A DNA stretch of 64,000 bases. Origin: Avanaerovorax sp964442135 (GTDB taxonomy: Bacteria > Bacillota > Clostridia > Peptostreptococcales > Anaerovoracaceae). A program made the translations under genes and the position numbers. Numbering within the stretch: position 1 is the stretch's first letter; each line of letters begins with the position of its first letter. The stretch covers positions 31,638-95,637 of the forward strand of contig CAYTYN010000002.1 of NCBI GenBank assembly GCA_964442135.1, read 5' to 3'. Below the pieces are notes generated by a model. It was given only the letters and a program-made list of their open reading frames with translations, was not told the DNA's origin and ran no database searches. Shown here piece after piece: positions 40,857 through 49,752 of this stretch.

Positions 40857-42037
40857 TTCATGATCTCCTTTGCAAAGCTCTCCCCTATATCTGTAGTCTC
40901 CACACCGAGGAGCCGGGCTATGGTAGCTCCTATATCCGCAAAAGTGGTTCTGACTCCCAAGTTCACCCCGGCTCTTACGCCGTCTCCATATATGACCAGA
41001 GGTATATGCTCCCTGGTATGGTCATATCCCGAATGAACCGGATCGTTTCCGTGATCTGCACAGAGCATGAGCACATCTCCCGGCTTCATGGCCGCCTTTA
41101 TGTCCGGTATCCTTGCGTCAAGCTCCATAATGGCTTCTCCGTATCCTAAAGGATCTCTCCTGTGGCCGTATTTGGAATCGAAATCTACCAGATTGGTGAA
41201 TATTAAACCGCTGAAGTCCCTGTTGATTGCCTCTATGGTCTTATCCACCCCGTCCGCATTGCTTTCAGTGTGTACGGCGTCGGTAATGCCTCTGCCGTTG
41301 AATATGTCGCTGATCTTGCCCACGGCGTATACCCGCTGATTCGCCGCGGACACCTTGTCGAGAACAGTATCTGCAGGAGGGGACACGGCGTAGTCGCGCC
41401 TGTCACCGGTTCTCACTCTCTTGCCCTTTTCCTTTACGTAAGGTCTGGCTATGACCCTTCCGCACGCCCATTCTCCCTGAAGAAGCTTTCTCGCCTCCTG
41501 ACAGATCTCATAGAGCCTTTCCAAAGGTATGACATCCGTATTGGCGGCGATCTGAAACACGCTGTCCGCGGAGGTGTATACTATAGGCTTTCCCGTAGCC
41601 TCGTGCTCCTCTCCAAGCTTCTCGATGATCTCCGTGCCCGAGGCCGGATAATTTCCGATTATCTCTGTGCCTATGGCTTTCTCAAAGGCTTTGATGAAAT
41701 CCTTCGGAAATCCGTCCGGATAAGTCTTGAAAGGAGCGGCAGTCTCTATCCCTGCAATCTCCCAATGGCCTGTAATGGTGTCCTTCCCCGCCGACCTTTC
41801 CATAAGTCTGCCGTAGGCTCCCTCAGGACTGTCACATCTGAACCTTCCCCCCGCCGCTCCGTCTATATTTCCGAAGCCCAGCTTGGAAAGCTCAGGTATC
41901 TTAAACCTTTCTCCCATCCTATCGGCTATATGTCCAAGGGTATCCGCCCCTCCGTCGCCGTATTTCTCCGCATCCGGAAGCGCTCCCACACCCAGGCTGT
42001 CCATAACTATCAATATTACTCTGTTCGTCTTTTCCAT
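40853..42037 (-). CDS. deoB: Phosphopentomutase
   Basis: A 394-residue alkaline-phosphatase-superfamily mutase: (deoxy)ribose 1-phosphate to 5-phosphate. Metal ligands are in VMDSLGVGALPDA and CADHGNDPVHSGYDHTRE, with GKDTITGHWE near the phospho-Thr. Length is normal. It overlaps the phosphorylase gene and follows the metallophosphoesterase by 17 bases. Confidence 0.96.
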   Translation of the reverse strand: MEKTNRVILIVMDSLGVGALPDAEKYGDGGADTLGHIADRMGERFKIPELSKLGFGNIDGAAGGRFRCDSPEGAYGRLMERSAGKDTITGHWEIAGIETAAPFKTYPDGFPKDFIKAFEKAIGTEIIGNYPASGTEIIEKLGEEHEATGKPIVYTSADSVFQIAANTDVIPLERLYEICQEARKLLQGEWACGRVIARPYVKEKGKRVRTGDRRDYAVSPPADTVLDKVSAANQRVYAVGKISDIFNGRGITDAVHTESNADGVDKTIEAINRDFSGLIFTNLVDFDSKYGHRRDPLGYGEAIMELDARIPDIKAAMKPGDVLMLCADHGNDPVHSGYDHTREHIPLVIYGDGVRAGVNLGVRTTFADIGATIARLLGVETTDIGESFAKEIMK

Positions 42038-42054
42038 ATCTCCTGCATCCCTTT

Positions 42055-42768
42055 TTAAAATATTTTCTTAACCCTTCCTCCTGTGTAATCTAAGGAAACA
42101 AGGCTGTATTCCACTGAGTTCAATATACCCTTTATGCCGTTTTTGAAAACATCCTGGCCGTGAAGGTGGCCGTACACGCACTTTTTCACCCCGTACCGGC
42201 TGAGCATGGCCGTGACCTCATTGGGCCGGTGATCGTCTCCCGTAGGAGGGTAGTGAAGGGATACTATGATGTTTTCACATCCCGTCTTTTTCCCCGCATC
42301 CAGAGACATCTCCAGCCTTAAAAGCTCCCGCCGGTATAGCTTCCTGTCGTGATCCGTGAAATCCGCGGCGCCCGGAGCTGTCCATCCCCTCGTTCCGCAG
42401 ACGCACGTTTTCTCATCGACCCGGTAGGCGGTGTTCTGAAGAAAGAAAATGTCGTCAAAGAGGGTATTCAGTCTGGTTATGGACGTCCACCACAGGTCGT
42501 GATTTCCCTTTGTAATAACCTTCTTTCCCGGAAGATTATGAATCCATTCAAGGTCAGCCATGGCCTCGTCCAGCTTCAAGCCCCAGGAAACGTCTCCGCA
42601 TATTATGACCGTGTCCTCTTCACCGACGGTTTTTCCCCAGTATTCCTTCACCCTCTCGTGATGATTCTCCCACGCAGGCCCGAAGACTTCCATGGACTTT
42701 TCTATTCTGTCATCCATGGACAGGTGAAGATCGCCTATTGCAAATATACTCAAAGGTTTACTCCTCAA
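42055..42768 (-). CDS. Calcineurin-like metallophosphoesterase
   Basis: A 237-residue phosphoesterase with the metal-binding set GDLHL, CGDVSWG, KGNHDLWW, SLHYPP and YGHLHGQ. The substrate is unknown. It overlaps rmuC by 11 bases and precedes deoB. Similar proteins are called serine/threonine phosphatase-like or YkuE-like, without activity data for this branch. Confidence 0.9.
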   Translation of the reverse strand: MRSKPLSIFAIGDLHLSMDDRIEKSMEVFGPAWENHHERVKEYWGKTVGEEDTVIICGDVSWGLKLDEAMADLEWIHNLPGKKVITKGNHDLWWTSITRLNTLFDDIFFLQNTAYRVDEKTCVCGTRGWTAPGAADFTDHDRKLYRRELLRLEMSLDAGKKTGCENIIVSLHYPPTGDDHRPNEVTAMLSRYGVKKCVYGHLHGQDVFKNGIKGILNSVEYSLVSLDYTGGRVKKIF

Positions 42769-44020
42769 TACCCAGCACCTTTCCCGCCCGGTCCTCCTCC
42801 AAAGCTTCCACGGACGAGAGCCTCCTTCTCATCACATTGGTTCTGGTGCCTATCAACGTATCCAGCTCCTTGTCCGCCGATCTGAGCTTTTCCTGAGCCT
42901 TGGCGAGAACCTGTTCGAACTTGCCGAACTCCGTCTTTACGGCTCCCAGAATCTCCCAAACCTCTCCGGATCTTTTTTGGATGGCCAGAGTCTTGAATCC
43001 CATCTGCAGGCTGTTCAAAAGGGCCGCCATGGTAGTCGGTCCCGCAACGTTAACCCTGTAATCCCTCTGAAGCACTTCCAGCAGTCCTCTGCTGACCACC
43101 TCTGCGTAAAGGCCTTCAAAGGGCAGGAACATGATGGCGAAATCGGTGGTATACGGAGGTTCCAGATATTTATCCCTTATGTCCTTAGCTTCCGATTTCA
43201 GCACCGCTTCAAGGGCCCTGTAGGACGATTCTATCTCACCCTTATCCCCCCGGTTATACGCATCCTGAAGCCGAGCGTAGGCGTCTCCCGGAAACTTGGA
43301 ATCTATGGGAAGATATACCGGTGTGTCGCCGGATCCCGGAAGCTTTACGGCGAATTCGACCCTGCCGTTTCCCGACGGCTTGGTCTTTACGTTGGTCTCG
43401 TACTGCTCCGGACTGAGTATCTGCTCCAGAATTGCTCCCAGCTGAACCTCTCCGAGAATACCTCTCGTCTTCACGTTGGTGAGCACCTTCTTCAGGTCTC
43501 CCACTCCGGAAGCCAGGGTCTGCATCTCTCCCAGTCCTTTATATACCTGCTCCAGTCTTTCATTTACAAGCTTGAAGGACTGGCCGATTCTCTCCTCCAG
43601 TGTCTTCTGCAACTTCTCGTCTACTGTCTGCCGCATCTTCTCGATCTGCCTGTTGTTATCCTCCGTCAGCTCTCTGATCTGTCTGGACATCGACGTTCTG
43701 ATGTGCTCCAGCTTCTGCTCGTTTTCCATAGACATCTTGGAAAAATCCTCGCCCAGAGCCTTCAGCCTTTTGTCCTGAGAGTCGCTTATCATATCCCCCA
43801 TATTCTTAACGGTGCTCCCGACGCTCCTCACTATATCGCTCTGTGCTCCGGAAATTCCGTTGCTTACCGTTTCCCTGACCATATCGGTCTGGCCTATCAG
43901 GGACTTCTCCAAAAGTTCTTTCACACTCTCCTCCCAGCCGTTTACCCGGGAAAAGATCAATAGGCTGACAACCAGGCAAAGAGCCGAAGCCGCCAAAGCC
44001 GCAAATGTCAATATCTCCAT
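42758..44020 (-). CDS. rmuC: DNA recombination protein RmuC
   Basis: A 420-residue protein with an N-terminal membrane helix (about 3-23), long coiled coils (about 60-170) and the RmuC nuclease-like domain (about 180-400; LPIDSKFPGDAYARLQDAYN, FLPFEGLYAEVV, GPTTMAALLNSLQMGF). RmuC limits inversions at short inverted repeats in E. coli. It sits downstream of pfkA and the flavodoxin gene. Confidence 0.93.
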   Translation of the reverse strand: MEILTFAALAASALCLVVSLLIFSRVNGWEESVKELLEKSLIGQTDMVRETVSNGISGAQSDIVRSVGSTVKNMGDMISDSQDKRLKALGEDFSKMSMENEQKLEHIRTSMSRQIRELTEDNNRQIEKMRQTVDEKLQKTLEERIGQSFKLVNERLEQVYKGLGEMQTLASGVGDLKKVLTNVKTRGILGEVQLGAILEQILSPEQYETNVKTKPSGNGRVEFAVKLPGSGDTPVYLPIDSKFPGDAYARLQDAYNRGDKGEIESSYRALEAVLKSEAKDIRDKYLEPPYTTDFAIMFLPFEGLYAEVVSRGLLEVLQRDYRVNVAGPTTMAALLNSLQMGFKTLAIQKRSGEVWEILGAVKTEFGKFEQVLAKAQEKLRSADKELDTLIGTRTNVMRRRLSSVEALEEDRAGKVLGIEE

Positions 44021-44053
44021 ACTTTCCCTGTCCTCCTTTCTTTCATTGAGCAG

Positions 44054-44665
44054 CTATGTTCTTTTCCTCTTGGAAAGCCTTTCGAGAGCTTCCGCCAAAG
44101 CCCCGTCGTAGTCCTGACCGTAATTCTCCAGTATGATCGGATCATCGGAGGTCAGTGCCTCCACCAGCGGAATCAGCTCCTCCCTATCCACATAGTCAAC
44201 CCCGTTTTCGATGGCGTTTAGAAGGTCTGCCTCTCCCACGGTTCTGATATGCTCCGCCTTGTTCTTTATGGCTTTTTTTACGAATTTCATCAAGCTCTTA
44301 TCGAAGCCTTTTACCTTCTTCGGATCGTAGGCGCCTCTCAGGAAGAAGCACGGTATATCGGTCATGGCTTTCCTGAAATTGATCTCCCTGCACTCTTTCC
44401 TCTCCAGGTCGCCTAGGTTAAGTCCTACGGCAAAAGCCACGTATTCCTTATCCGGCATGGACTTAAATATTTTCCGGTATTTCGCCATACCTTCTATGCC
44501 TCCCGCATGGAGGCCTCCCCCGAACACTATGCGCTCATAGCCTGTCAGGGCGTTTCTGTTTACGTCGCTCTTAAAGAGATCTGCCCCCGTCTCCTCTGCC
44601 AGCCATCCGGCGTATCTCTCTGCAGAGCCGTATTTACTGGTATAGATAATAGCTGTCTTCTTCAT
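44054..44665 (-). CDS. Flavodoxin-domain protein
   Basis: A 203-residue FMN-binding protein. The phosphate loop TSKYGSAERYA at the N-terminus and GGGLHAGGIEGM match the HemG-like flavodoxin family. Its electron partners are unknown. The C-terminal 50 residues are charged and helical. ATGA overlaps the pfkA stop, so the two are co-translated. Confidence 0.87.
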   Translation of the reverse strand: MKKTAIIYTSKYGSAERYAGWLAEETGADLFKSDVNRNALTGYERIVFGGGLHAGGIEGMAKYRKIFKSMPDKEYVAFAVGLNLGDLERKECREINFRKAMTDIPCFFLRGAYDPKKVKGFDKSLMKFVKKAIKNKAEHIRTVGEADLLNAIENGVDYVDREELIPLVEALTSDDPIILENYGQDYDGALAEALERLSKRKRT

Positions 44666-45624
44666 CTGCTTAGCACCTCCACAAGATCATAAAGCTCCCT
44701 GTCTATCTCTCTCCTCTGGTTCAGAGCCGCCTCCAGGTCGAAAGCTCCTATTACGCCTCCCGCGATTCCTATGGCCTTGCTTTCCGAACCCTCCGAAAGA
44801 AGCTTTACCGCCTTGGCGCCGCACATGGTGGCCAGCGCCCTGTCGTTCATCGTAGGGGTTCCCCCTCTCTGAAGGTAAGACAGCACCACCAGCCTTGTGT
44901 CCCGTCCCGTCTTTTCCACAATCATATCCACCAATTCCTGGGATCTGATGCCGGAGCCTTCCGCATTTATGATTATGCTGTGCTCCTTGCCCTTGTTGAC
45001 ACTGATGAGTATCTTCATACATATATCGTTGACCCTGCTCTTGACTTCAGGGATCAGCACGGCTTCAGCCCCCCCTGCCAGACCTGAGTACAAGGCTATG
45101 TCTCCGCAGTGGCGTCCCATAACCTCTATGACGGTAGTCCGCTCATGGGAGGAGGATGTGTCTCTGATCTTCGATATGGCTTCCAGAACCGTATTCACCG
45201 CTGTATCGAAACCGATGGTGAAATCCGTATACCCCAGGTCGTTATCTATGGTGCCGGGAAGACCCATGACCGTTATGCCCCGCTTTGAGAGGGCCAGACC
45301 TCCTCTCAGGGACCCGTCCCCTCCTATTATGACCAGTCCCTCTATGCCGAAGGTCTTTAAAACGGTCTCAGCCCGATTCAGTCCTTCTTCGGTCTTGAAC
45401 CTTTCGCTCCTGGCAGTCTTCAGTATGGTTCCGCCTCGGTGAAGGATGTCGCCTACGCTCCTCCTGTTCATCTCCTCTATCTCGCCGTCCAGGAGGCCTT
45501 CGTATCCTCTGTGTACGCCATACACCTCAAAGCCGGCGTCTATTCCGCACCGCACCACGGCTCTGACCGCCGCGTTCATTCCCGGCGAATCGCCGCCGCT
45601 GGTAAGCACACCTATTCTTCTCAT
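44662..45624 (-). CDS. pfkA: ATP-dependent 6-phosphofructokinase
   Basis: A 320-residue glycolytic enzyme: fructose 6-phosphate plus ATP to fructose 1,6-bisphosphate. TSGGDSPGMNAA, IGGDGSLRG, PGTIDNDLGYTD and MGRHCGDIA are all canonical. Gly in GGDGS favours ATP over pyrophosphate. It overlaps dnaE by four bases; dnaE-pfkA is a common pair in Bacillota. Confidence 0.97.
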   Translation of the reverse strand: MRRIGVLTSGGDSPGMNAAVRAVVRCGIDAGFEVYGVHRGYEGLLDGEIEEMNRRSVGDILHRGGTILKTARSERFKTEEGLNRAETVLKTFGIEGLVIIGGDGSLRGGLALSKRGITVMGLPGTIDNDLGYTDFTIGFDTAVNTVLEAISKIRDTSSSHERTTVIEVMGRHCGDIALYSGLAGGAEAVLIPEVKSRVNDICMKILISVNKGKEHSIIINAEGSGIRSQELVDMIVEKTGRDTRLVVLSYLQRGGTPTMNDRALATMCGAKAVKLLSEGSESKAIGIAGGVIGAFDLEAALNQRREIDRELYDLVEVLSR

Positions 45625-48600
45625 CTGGCTATCACCTCTATCTTAACATTAGCATTTCCGACGAGATCGGCTACCTCCTCCGCGAAGATCAGTGTTGGTC
45701 TCACTCCGGCTCCCTGAGCCGTTCTTACGATCTTTCCCGACCTGAGATATATGAGCACAGGCACGTTTCCTCTGTGTCTCCTGAGGATGTCGGAAACCTT
45801 GGAAAGTATCTCCTTTTCATCTCCGTACTCTGGTATTTTAACCTTCACCGGAGAAGGTTCATCGAACCCATTCTTCCTTCCGCCTTTGCCGGCTTCACTT
45901 CCTGTCCCTCCTACCCTCGAGGCAAAGAGAGCTTCCGTCTCGTTTATATCCACTATGGAGTCAGCAAGCAGGTTGGGCGCCTTATCTTCCTTTATGTCGA
46001 TTTTGCCTCTTATGGCTACGACCCGATCCTCCTCCACGTTCCCTCCGCAGCGCTCATACACGTTAGGAAATACCACTGCCTCTACAGTTCCGTAGAGATC
46101 CTCCACATCTATGAACGCCATCAGCTTATGGCTCTTCGTCACTAAGGTCTTCTTTCCCGTTATCATACCCGCTACGACCGCCGTCTGACCGTCCTTTATC
46201 CGATTCTCCCTGCCGTCGTCACGAACTCCTGCCAGATCCTCACTGGTCACCGTGGCGACCTTCCTTATGACGTCGGCGTATTTACTGAGAGGATGATCGG
46301 TTATGTACACTCCGGTCATTTCCTTTTCCATGGCCAGAAGGTCGTCCTTGTCGAAGTCGGCAACCTTTGGAAGGGATCCGGTAACGTCCCCTGAGCTCAT
46401 AACGTCCCTGCTGGTCTGGAACAGGGATATCTGTCCCTCTATGTTCTTTCTGGCCGTGCTCTGTGCCGACTCCATCAGCATTTCGTAGACCGCCAGATGA
46501 GCCGCTCTGTTGCCGTCGAGGCAGTCCAGCGCTCCCGCCTTTATAAGGCTCTCCATCGCTTTCTTATTTATCTGGCTTACGTCCACGCCGCTTATGAAGG
46601 AAAATATGTCCTTTGGAAGCCCCTTCTCCTCTCTCGCCTTTATTATGGCGTCGATGGCTCCCTCGCCTACGTTTTTAACGCCCCGAAGTCCGAACCTGAT
46701 CTTTCCGTCCTCTACTGTGAACTTCTTATCGCTTTCGTTCACCGACGGCGGAAGAACCCGAATGCCCATATCGGTGCAGTTCCTTATGTACTTCGATATC
46801 TGTCCCGCATCTCCCATGACGCTGGTCATGAGGGCCGCCATAAATTCCACCGGGTAGTGCTTCTTCAGATACCCTGTCTCGTAGGCGACGACGGCGTAGG
46901 CTGCGGCGTGGGATTTATTGAAGGCATACTGGGCGAAGGATTCCATATCGGCGAAAATGCTTTCCGCCGCTGCCGGTGATATGCCGTTTCTCACGCAACC
47001 CGGTATTTCCACGTTTCCGTCTTCGTCCTCTTTTCCGTAGATGAAGTAACCCTTTTCCTCCATCATGACGCCGGTCTTCTTCTTGCTCATAGCTCTTCGC
47101 ACGATGTCGGATCTGCCGTAGCTGTAGCCTGCCAGATCTCTCACTATCTGCATAACCTGCTCCTGGTAGACCAGACAGCCGTAGGTTACGTCAAGTATCG
47201 GCGCCAGCTCCGGCGTCACATAAGAAATCTTCTCCGGATTTTTCTTGTTCTCTATGTATTTAGGAATGGAGTCCATAGGTCCCGGCCTGTAGAGGGATAT
47301 GCCGGCAACTATATCTTCGAAGCAGGTAGGCTTCAGATTCTTCATGAACTGGGTCATGCCGGCGCTTTCCAGCTGGAAAACTCCCTCCGTATTGCCGGAG
47401 GCTATCATGTCGTAGACGCTTTTATCGTCGTATCCCATTTTGGCGAAATCTATGTCCACTCCGTGGTCTTTCTTTATCAGCTCTAAAGCGTCCCTGATCA
47501 CCGTAAGGTTCCTAAGTCCCAAAAAGTCCATCTTAAGGAGACCCAGCTCCTCGATGGTAGTCATGTTAAACTGGGTCGCAAGACCTTTGTCCGACATATA
47601 GAGAGGAACGTACTCGTCCAGGGGCAGCTTGGATATAACCACTCCGGCGGCGTGGGTGGAGGCATGTCTCGGCATTCCCTCTATAGCCCGGCTCATGTCC
47701 ACTACCTTTGCCACCTTAGGGTCCTCGTCGTACATCCTCTTAAGCTGGGGACTGGTCTCCAAAGCCCGGTCAAGGGTCATGTTAAGGTCAAAGGGAACAG
47801 CCTTAGCGATCCGGTCGGCGTCACCATAGGTCAGGTTCAAAGCACGTCCCACATCTCTTATGGCCGCCTTTGCCTTCATTGTACCGAAGGTTATGATCTG
47901 GGATACGTTCTCTTTGCCGTACTTCCCGATCACATAGTCTATGACCTCGCCTCGGCGCTCTATGCAGAAATCTATGTCTATATCCGGCATGCTGATCCGC
48001 TCCGGATTTAAAAATCTTTCAAATATAAGGTTGTATTTTATCGGATCTATATCCGTTATCCTCAGGCTGTATGCCACCAGGCTGCCGGCGGCGCTGCCCC
48101 GCCCCGGGCCTACCATAATGCCGTTCTTTCTGGCGTAGTTTATAAAGTCCCAGACTATGAGGAAGTATTCCACGTAACCCATGGATTCTATTACCCCGAT
48201 TTCGTATTCCAGCCTCTCCTTAAGCTCATCGGTCAGGGGATCGTATCTTTCCTCCAGTCCCTTCCGGCACAGCTCCCTGAGGTATTGACGGTTGGTGTAC
48301 CCTTCGGGAGGAGTGAACTCAGGAAGGTGGTACTGGCCGAAGGTAAACTCCACTTCACACCGCTCCGCTATCTTCTGGGTATTGTCGCAGGCCTGCGGAG
48401 CGAAGGAAAATATTCGGCGCATCTCCTCTTCGCTTTTCAGATAGAACTGGTCGCTTTCAAAGCGCATCCTGTTCTCGTCGTCTATGGTGGTCGCCGTCTG
48501 GATTGCCAGAAGCACATCGTGGGCCTCGGCGTCGCGATGCTCCACGTAATGGACGTCGTTGGTGGCGGCCAAGGGTATATCCAACTCCTCTGAAAGCTTT

Positions 48601-49169
48601 ACCAGCTGAGGATTGACTAGGGCCTCCTCGTCCAGCCCCTGATCCTGAATCTCCAGAAAGAAATTGCCGTGGCCGAAGATCTCATCCATCTCCATGGCCT
48701 CCTGCTTTGCTCCCTCGTAATCTCTGTTAAGGAGCCTGCTCTGAACCCGTCCTGCCAAGCATCCGGAAAGAGCTATAATGCCGCCGCTGTACGTCCGCAA
48801 AAGGTCCTTATCCACTCTGGGTTTATAGTAGTAGCCTTCCGTAAAGCCTCTGGAAACTATCTTTATCAAATTCTTGTATCCGTCATTGTTCTCCGCCAGC
48901 AGTATAAGGTGGCCGTGATATTTATCTCTGTCGCCGTCCTTGTCGAAGCGGGTTCTGGCCGCCATGTAGACTTCGCAGCCTATTATGGGCTTTATCCCCT
49001 GTTTCCTGCATTCCTTGTAAAAATCTATGACGCCGAACATGACGCCGTGATCGGTTATGGCCAGAGAATCCATGCCCAGCTCTTTCGCTCTGGAAACTAC
49101 ACGGGGTATCCTGGCCGCTCCGTCCAGCAGGCTGTATTCGGTATGTACGTGCAGATGTGTGAATGCCAT
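45621..49169 (-). CDS. dnaE: DNA polymerase III alpha subunit (DnaE)
   Basis: An 1182-residue replicative polymerase. It begins with the PHP domain (MAFTHLHVHTEYSLLDG), followed by the C-family polymerase core with GPGRGSAAGSLVAYSL and the catalytic MPDIDIDFCIERR, a helix-hairpin-helix region, and an OB fold (about 1000-1090). The ATG at 49169 is chosen because GGGGGAG lies five bases upstream and the family begins at MAFTHLHVH; the open frame extends 46 codons further without support. In Bacillota DnaE works beside PolC, which is not in the window. Confidence 0.97.
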   Translation of the reverse strand: MAFTHLHVHTEYSLLDGAARIPRVVSRAKELGMDSLAITDHGVMFGVIDFYKECRKQGIKPIIGCEVYMAARTRFDKDGDRDKYHGHLILLAENNDGYKNLIKIVSRGFTEGYYYKPRVDKDLLRTYSGGIIALSGCLAGRVQSRLLNRDYEGAKQEAMEMDEIFGHGNFFLEIQDQGLDEEALVNPQLVKLSEELDIPLAATNDVHYVEHRDAEAHDVLLAIQTATTIDDENRMRFESDQFYLKSEEEMRRIFSFAPQACDNTQKIAERCEVEFTFGQYHLPEFTPPEGYTNRQYLRELCRKGLEERYDPLTDELKERLEYEIGVIESMGYVEYFLIVWDFINYARKNGIMVGPGRGSAAGSLVAYSLRITDIDPIKYNLIFERFLNPERISMPDIDIDFCIERRGEVIDYVIGKYGKENVSQIITFGTMKAKAAIRDVGRALNLTYGDADRIAKAVPFDLNMTLDRALETSPQLKRMYDEDPKVAKVVDMSRAIEGMPRHASTHAAGVVISKLPLDEYVPLYMSDKGLATQFNMTTIEELGLLKMDFLGLRNLTVIRDALELIKKDHGVDIDFAKMGYDDKSVYDMIASGNTEGVFQLESAGMTQFMKNLKPTCFEDIVAGISLYRPGPMDSIPKYIENKKNPEKISYVTPELAPILDVTYGCLVYQEQVMQIVRDLAGYSYGRSDIVRRAMSKKKTGVMMEEKGYFIYGKEDEDGNVEIPGCVRNGISPAAAESIFADMESFAQYAFNKSHAAAYAVVAYETGYLKKHYPVEFMAALMTSVMGDAGQISKYIRNCTDMGIRVLPPSVNESDKKFTVEDGKIRFGLRGVKNVGEGAIDAIIKAREEKGLPKDIFSFISGVDVSQINKKAMESLIKAGALDCLDGNRAAHLAVYEMLMESAQSTARKNIEGQISLFQTSRDVMSSGDVTGSLPKVADFDKDDLLAMEKEMTGVYITDHPLSKYADVIRKVATVTSEDLAGVRDDGRENRIKDGQTAVVAGMITGKKTLVTKSHKLMAFIDVEDLYGTVEAVVFPNVYERCGGNVEEDRVVAIRGKIDIKEDKAPNLLADSIVDINETEALFASRVGGTGSEAGKGGRKNGFDEPSPVKVKIPEYGDEKEILSKVSDILRRHRGNVPVLIYLRSGKIVRTAQGAGVRPTLIFAEEVADLVGNANVKIEVIAR

Positions 49170-49212
49170 GGTCTCTCCCCCTGCGCCTCGGAAATTACAA
49201 TACGTCATGGTA

Positions 49213-49218
49213 ATTGTA
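49213..49218 (-). promoter_or_regulatory. Extended -10 promoter of dnaE
   Basis: TGGTACAAT on the minus strand gives TACAAT with TGn extension, about 43 bases before the start codon. The -35 is weak. Confidence 0.5.
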
Positions 49219-49328
49219 CCACAAACAGGCTTTAAAATAAACTTAAGGCGGCGTCGCATATGGTAGAATTTCTCCCTGAGCCGGCTTGTTTTGGCATAAA
49301 TTACCATTTATAAAAACCCTTTTGTGTG

Positions 49329-49358
49329 TTGACAACAAACAATTTTCCGTGTTATTAT
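49329..49358 (+). promoter_or_regulatory. Promoter of the T-box leader and trpB2
   Basis: TTGACA (49329-49334), 18 bases, TATTAT (49353-49358). Transcription should begin near 49365, at the front of the T-box RNA. Confidence 0.8.
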
Positions 49359-49364
49359 ACGCAC

Positions 49365-49657
49365 ATGCTAAATATCTAAACCTTTGAGGGAGAGTAGTAG
49401 GATTCGATACTTCATCACAGAGAGCCGCCGGCGGTGGAAGGGCGGTATGAAAGTCGGACTTGAATGGGCTCCTGAGGGCAAACCGAAAGCTGTATCCACA
49501 GCCAGTAGGGGCGACGGAGAGGATACTCCGTAAAAAAATCAGCATATGATGGTATGCGTAGAGAGGGCGTCTTAAGACGTCAAGCCGGGTGGCACCGCAG
49601 GAGAAGCTTAACTCCTGTCCCAGCATTCACTGGGACAGGAGTTTTTATTTTCCCCGC
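49365..49657 (+). promoter_or_regulatory. Tryptophan T-box leader RNA
   Basis: This fills the stretch between dnaE and trpB2, more than 500 bases without a protein gene. Stem I carries the AGAGAG kink-turn start and the specifier loop TGAATGGG, whose TGG (49465-49467) is the Trp codon. The 14-base T-box core appears as GGGTGGCACCGC at 49587-49598, which pairs with uncharged tRNA acceptor ends. A terminator follows (49612-49646). Uncharged tRNA-Trp should allow read-through into trpB2. The remaining bases to 49752 hold a short hairpin (GGCTTC/GAAGCC) and the GGAAGGAG ribosome site. Confidence 0.93.
49612..49646 (+). terminator. T-box terminator
   Basis: CTCCTGTCCCAG and CTGGGACAGGAG form a 12-bp stem with a six-base loop, followed by TTTTT. 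Its left arm lies just past the T-box core, the normal position for an antiterminator switch. Confidence 0.93.
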
Positions 49658-49752
49658 GGCGTATTCCTGCGAAAGCAAGGGTCAAGGCTCCTGTCCGAAA
49701 GGCCGTGAAGTAGGCTTCAAAGGAAGCCTGAGCAGAAAGGAAGGAGAAAAAA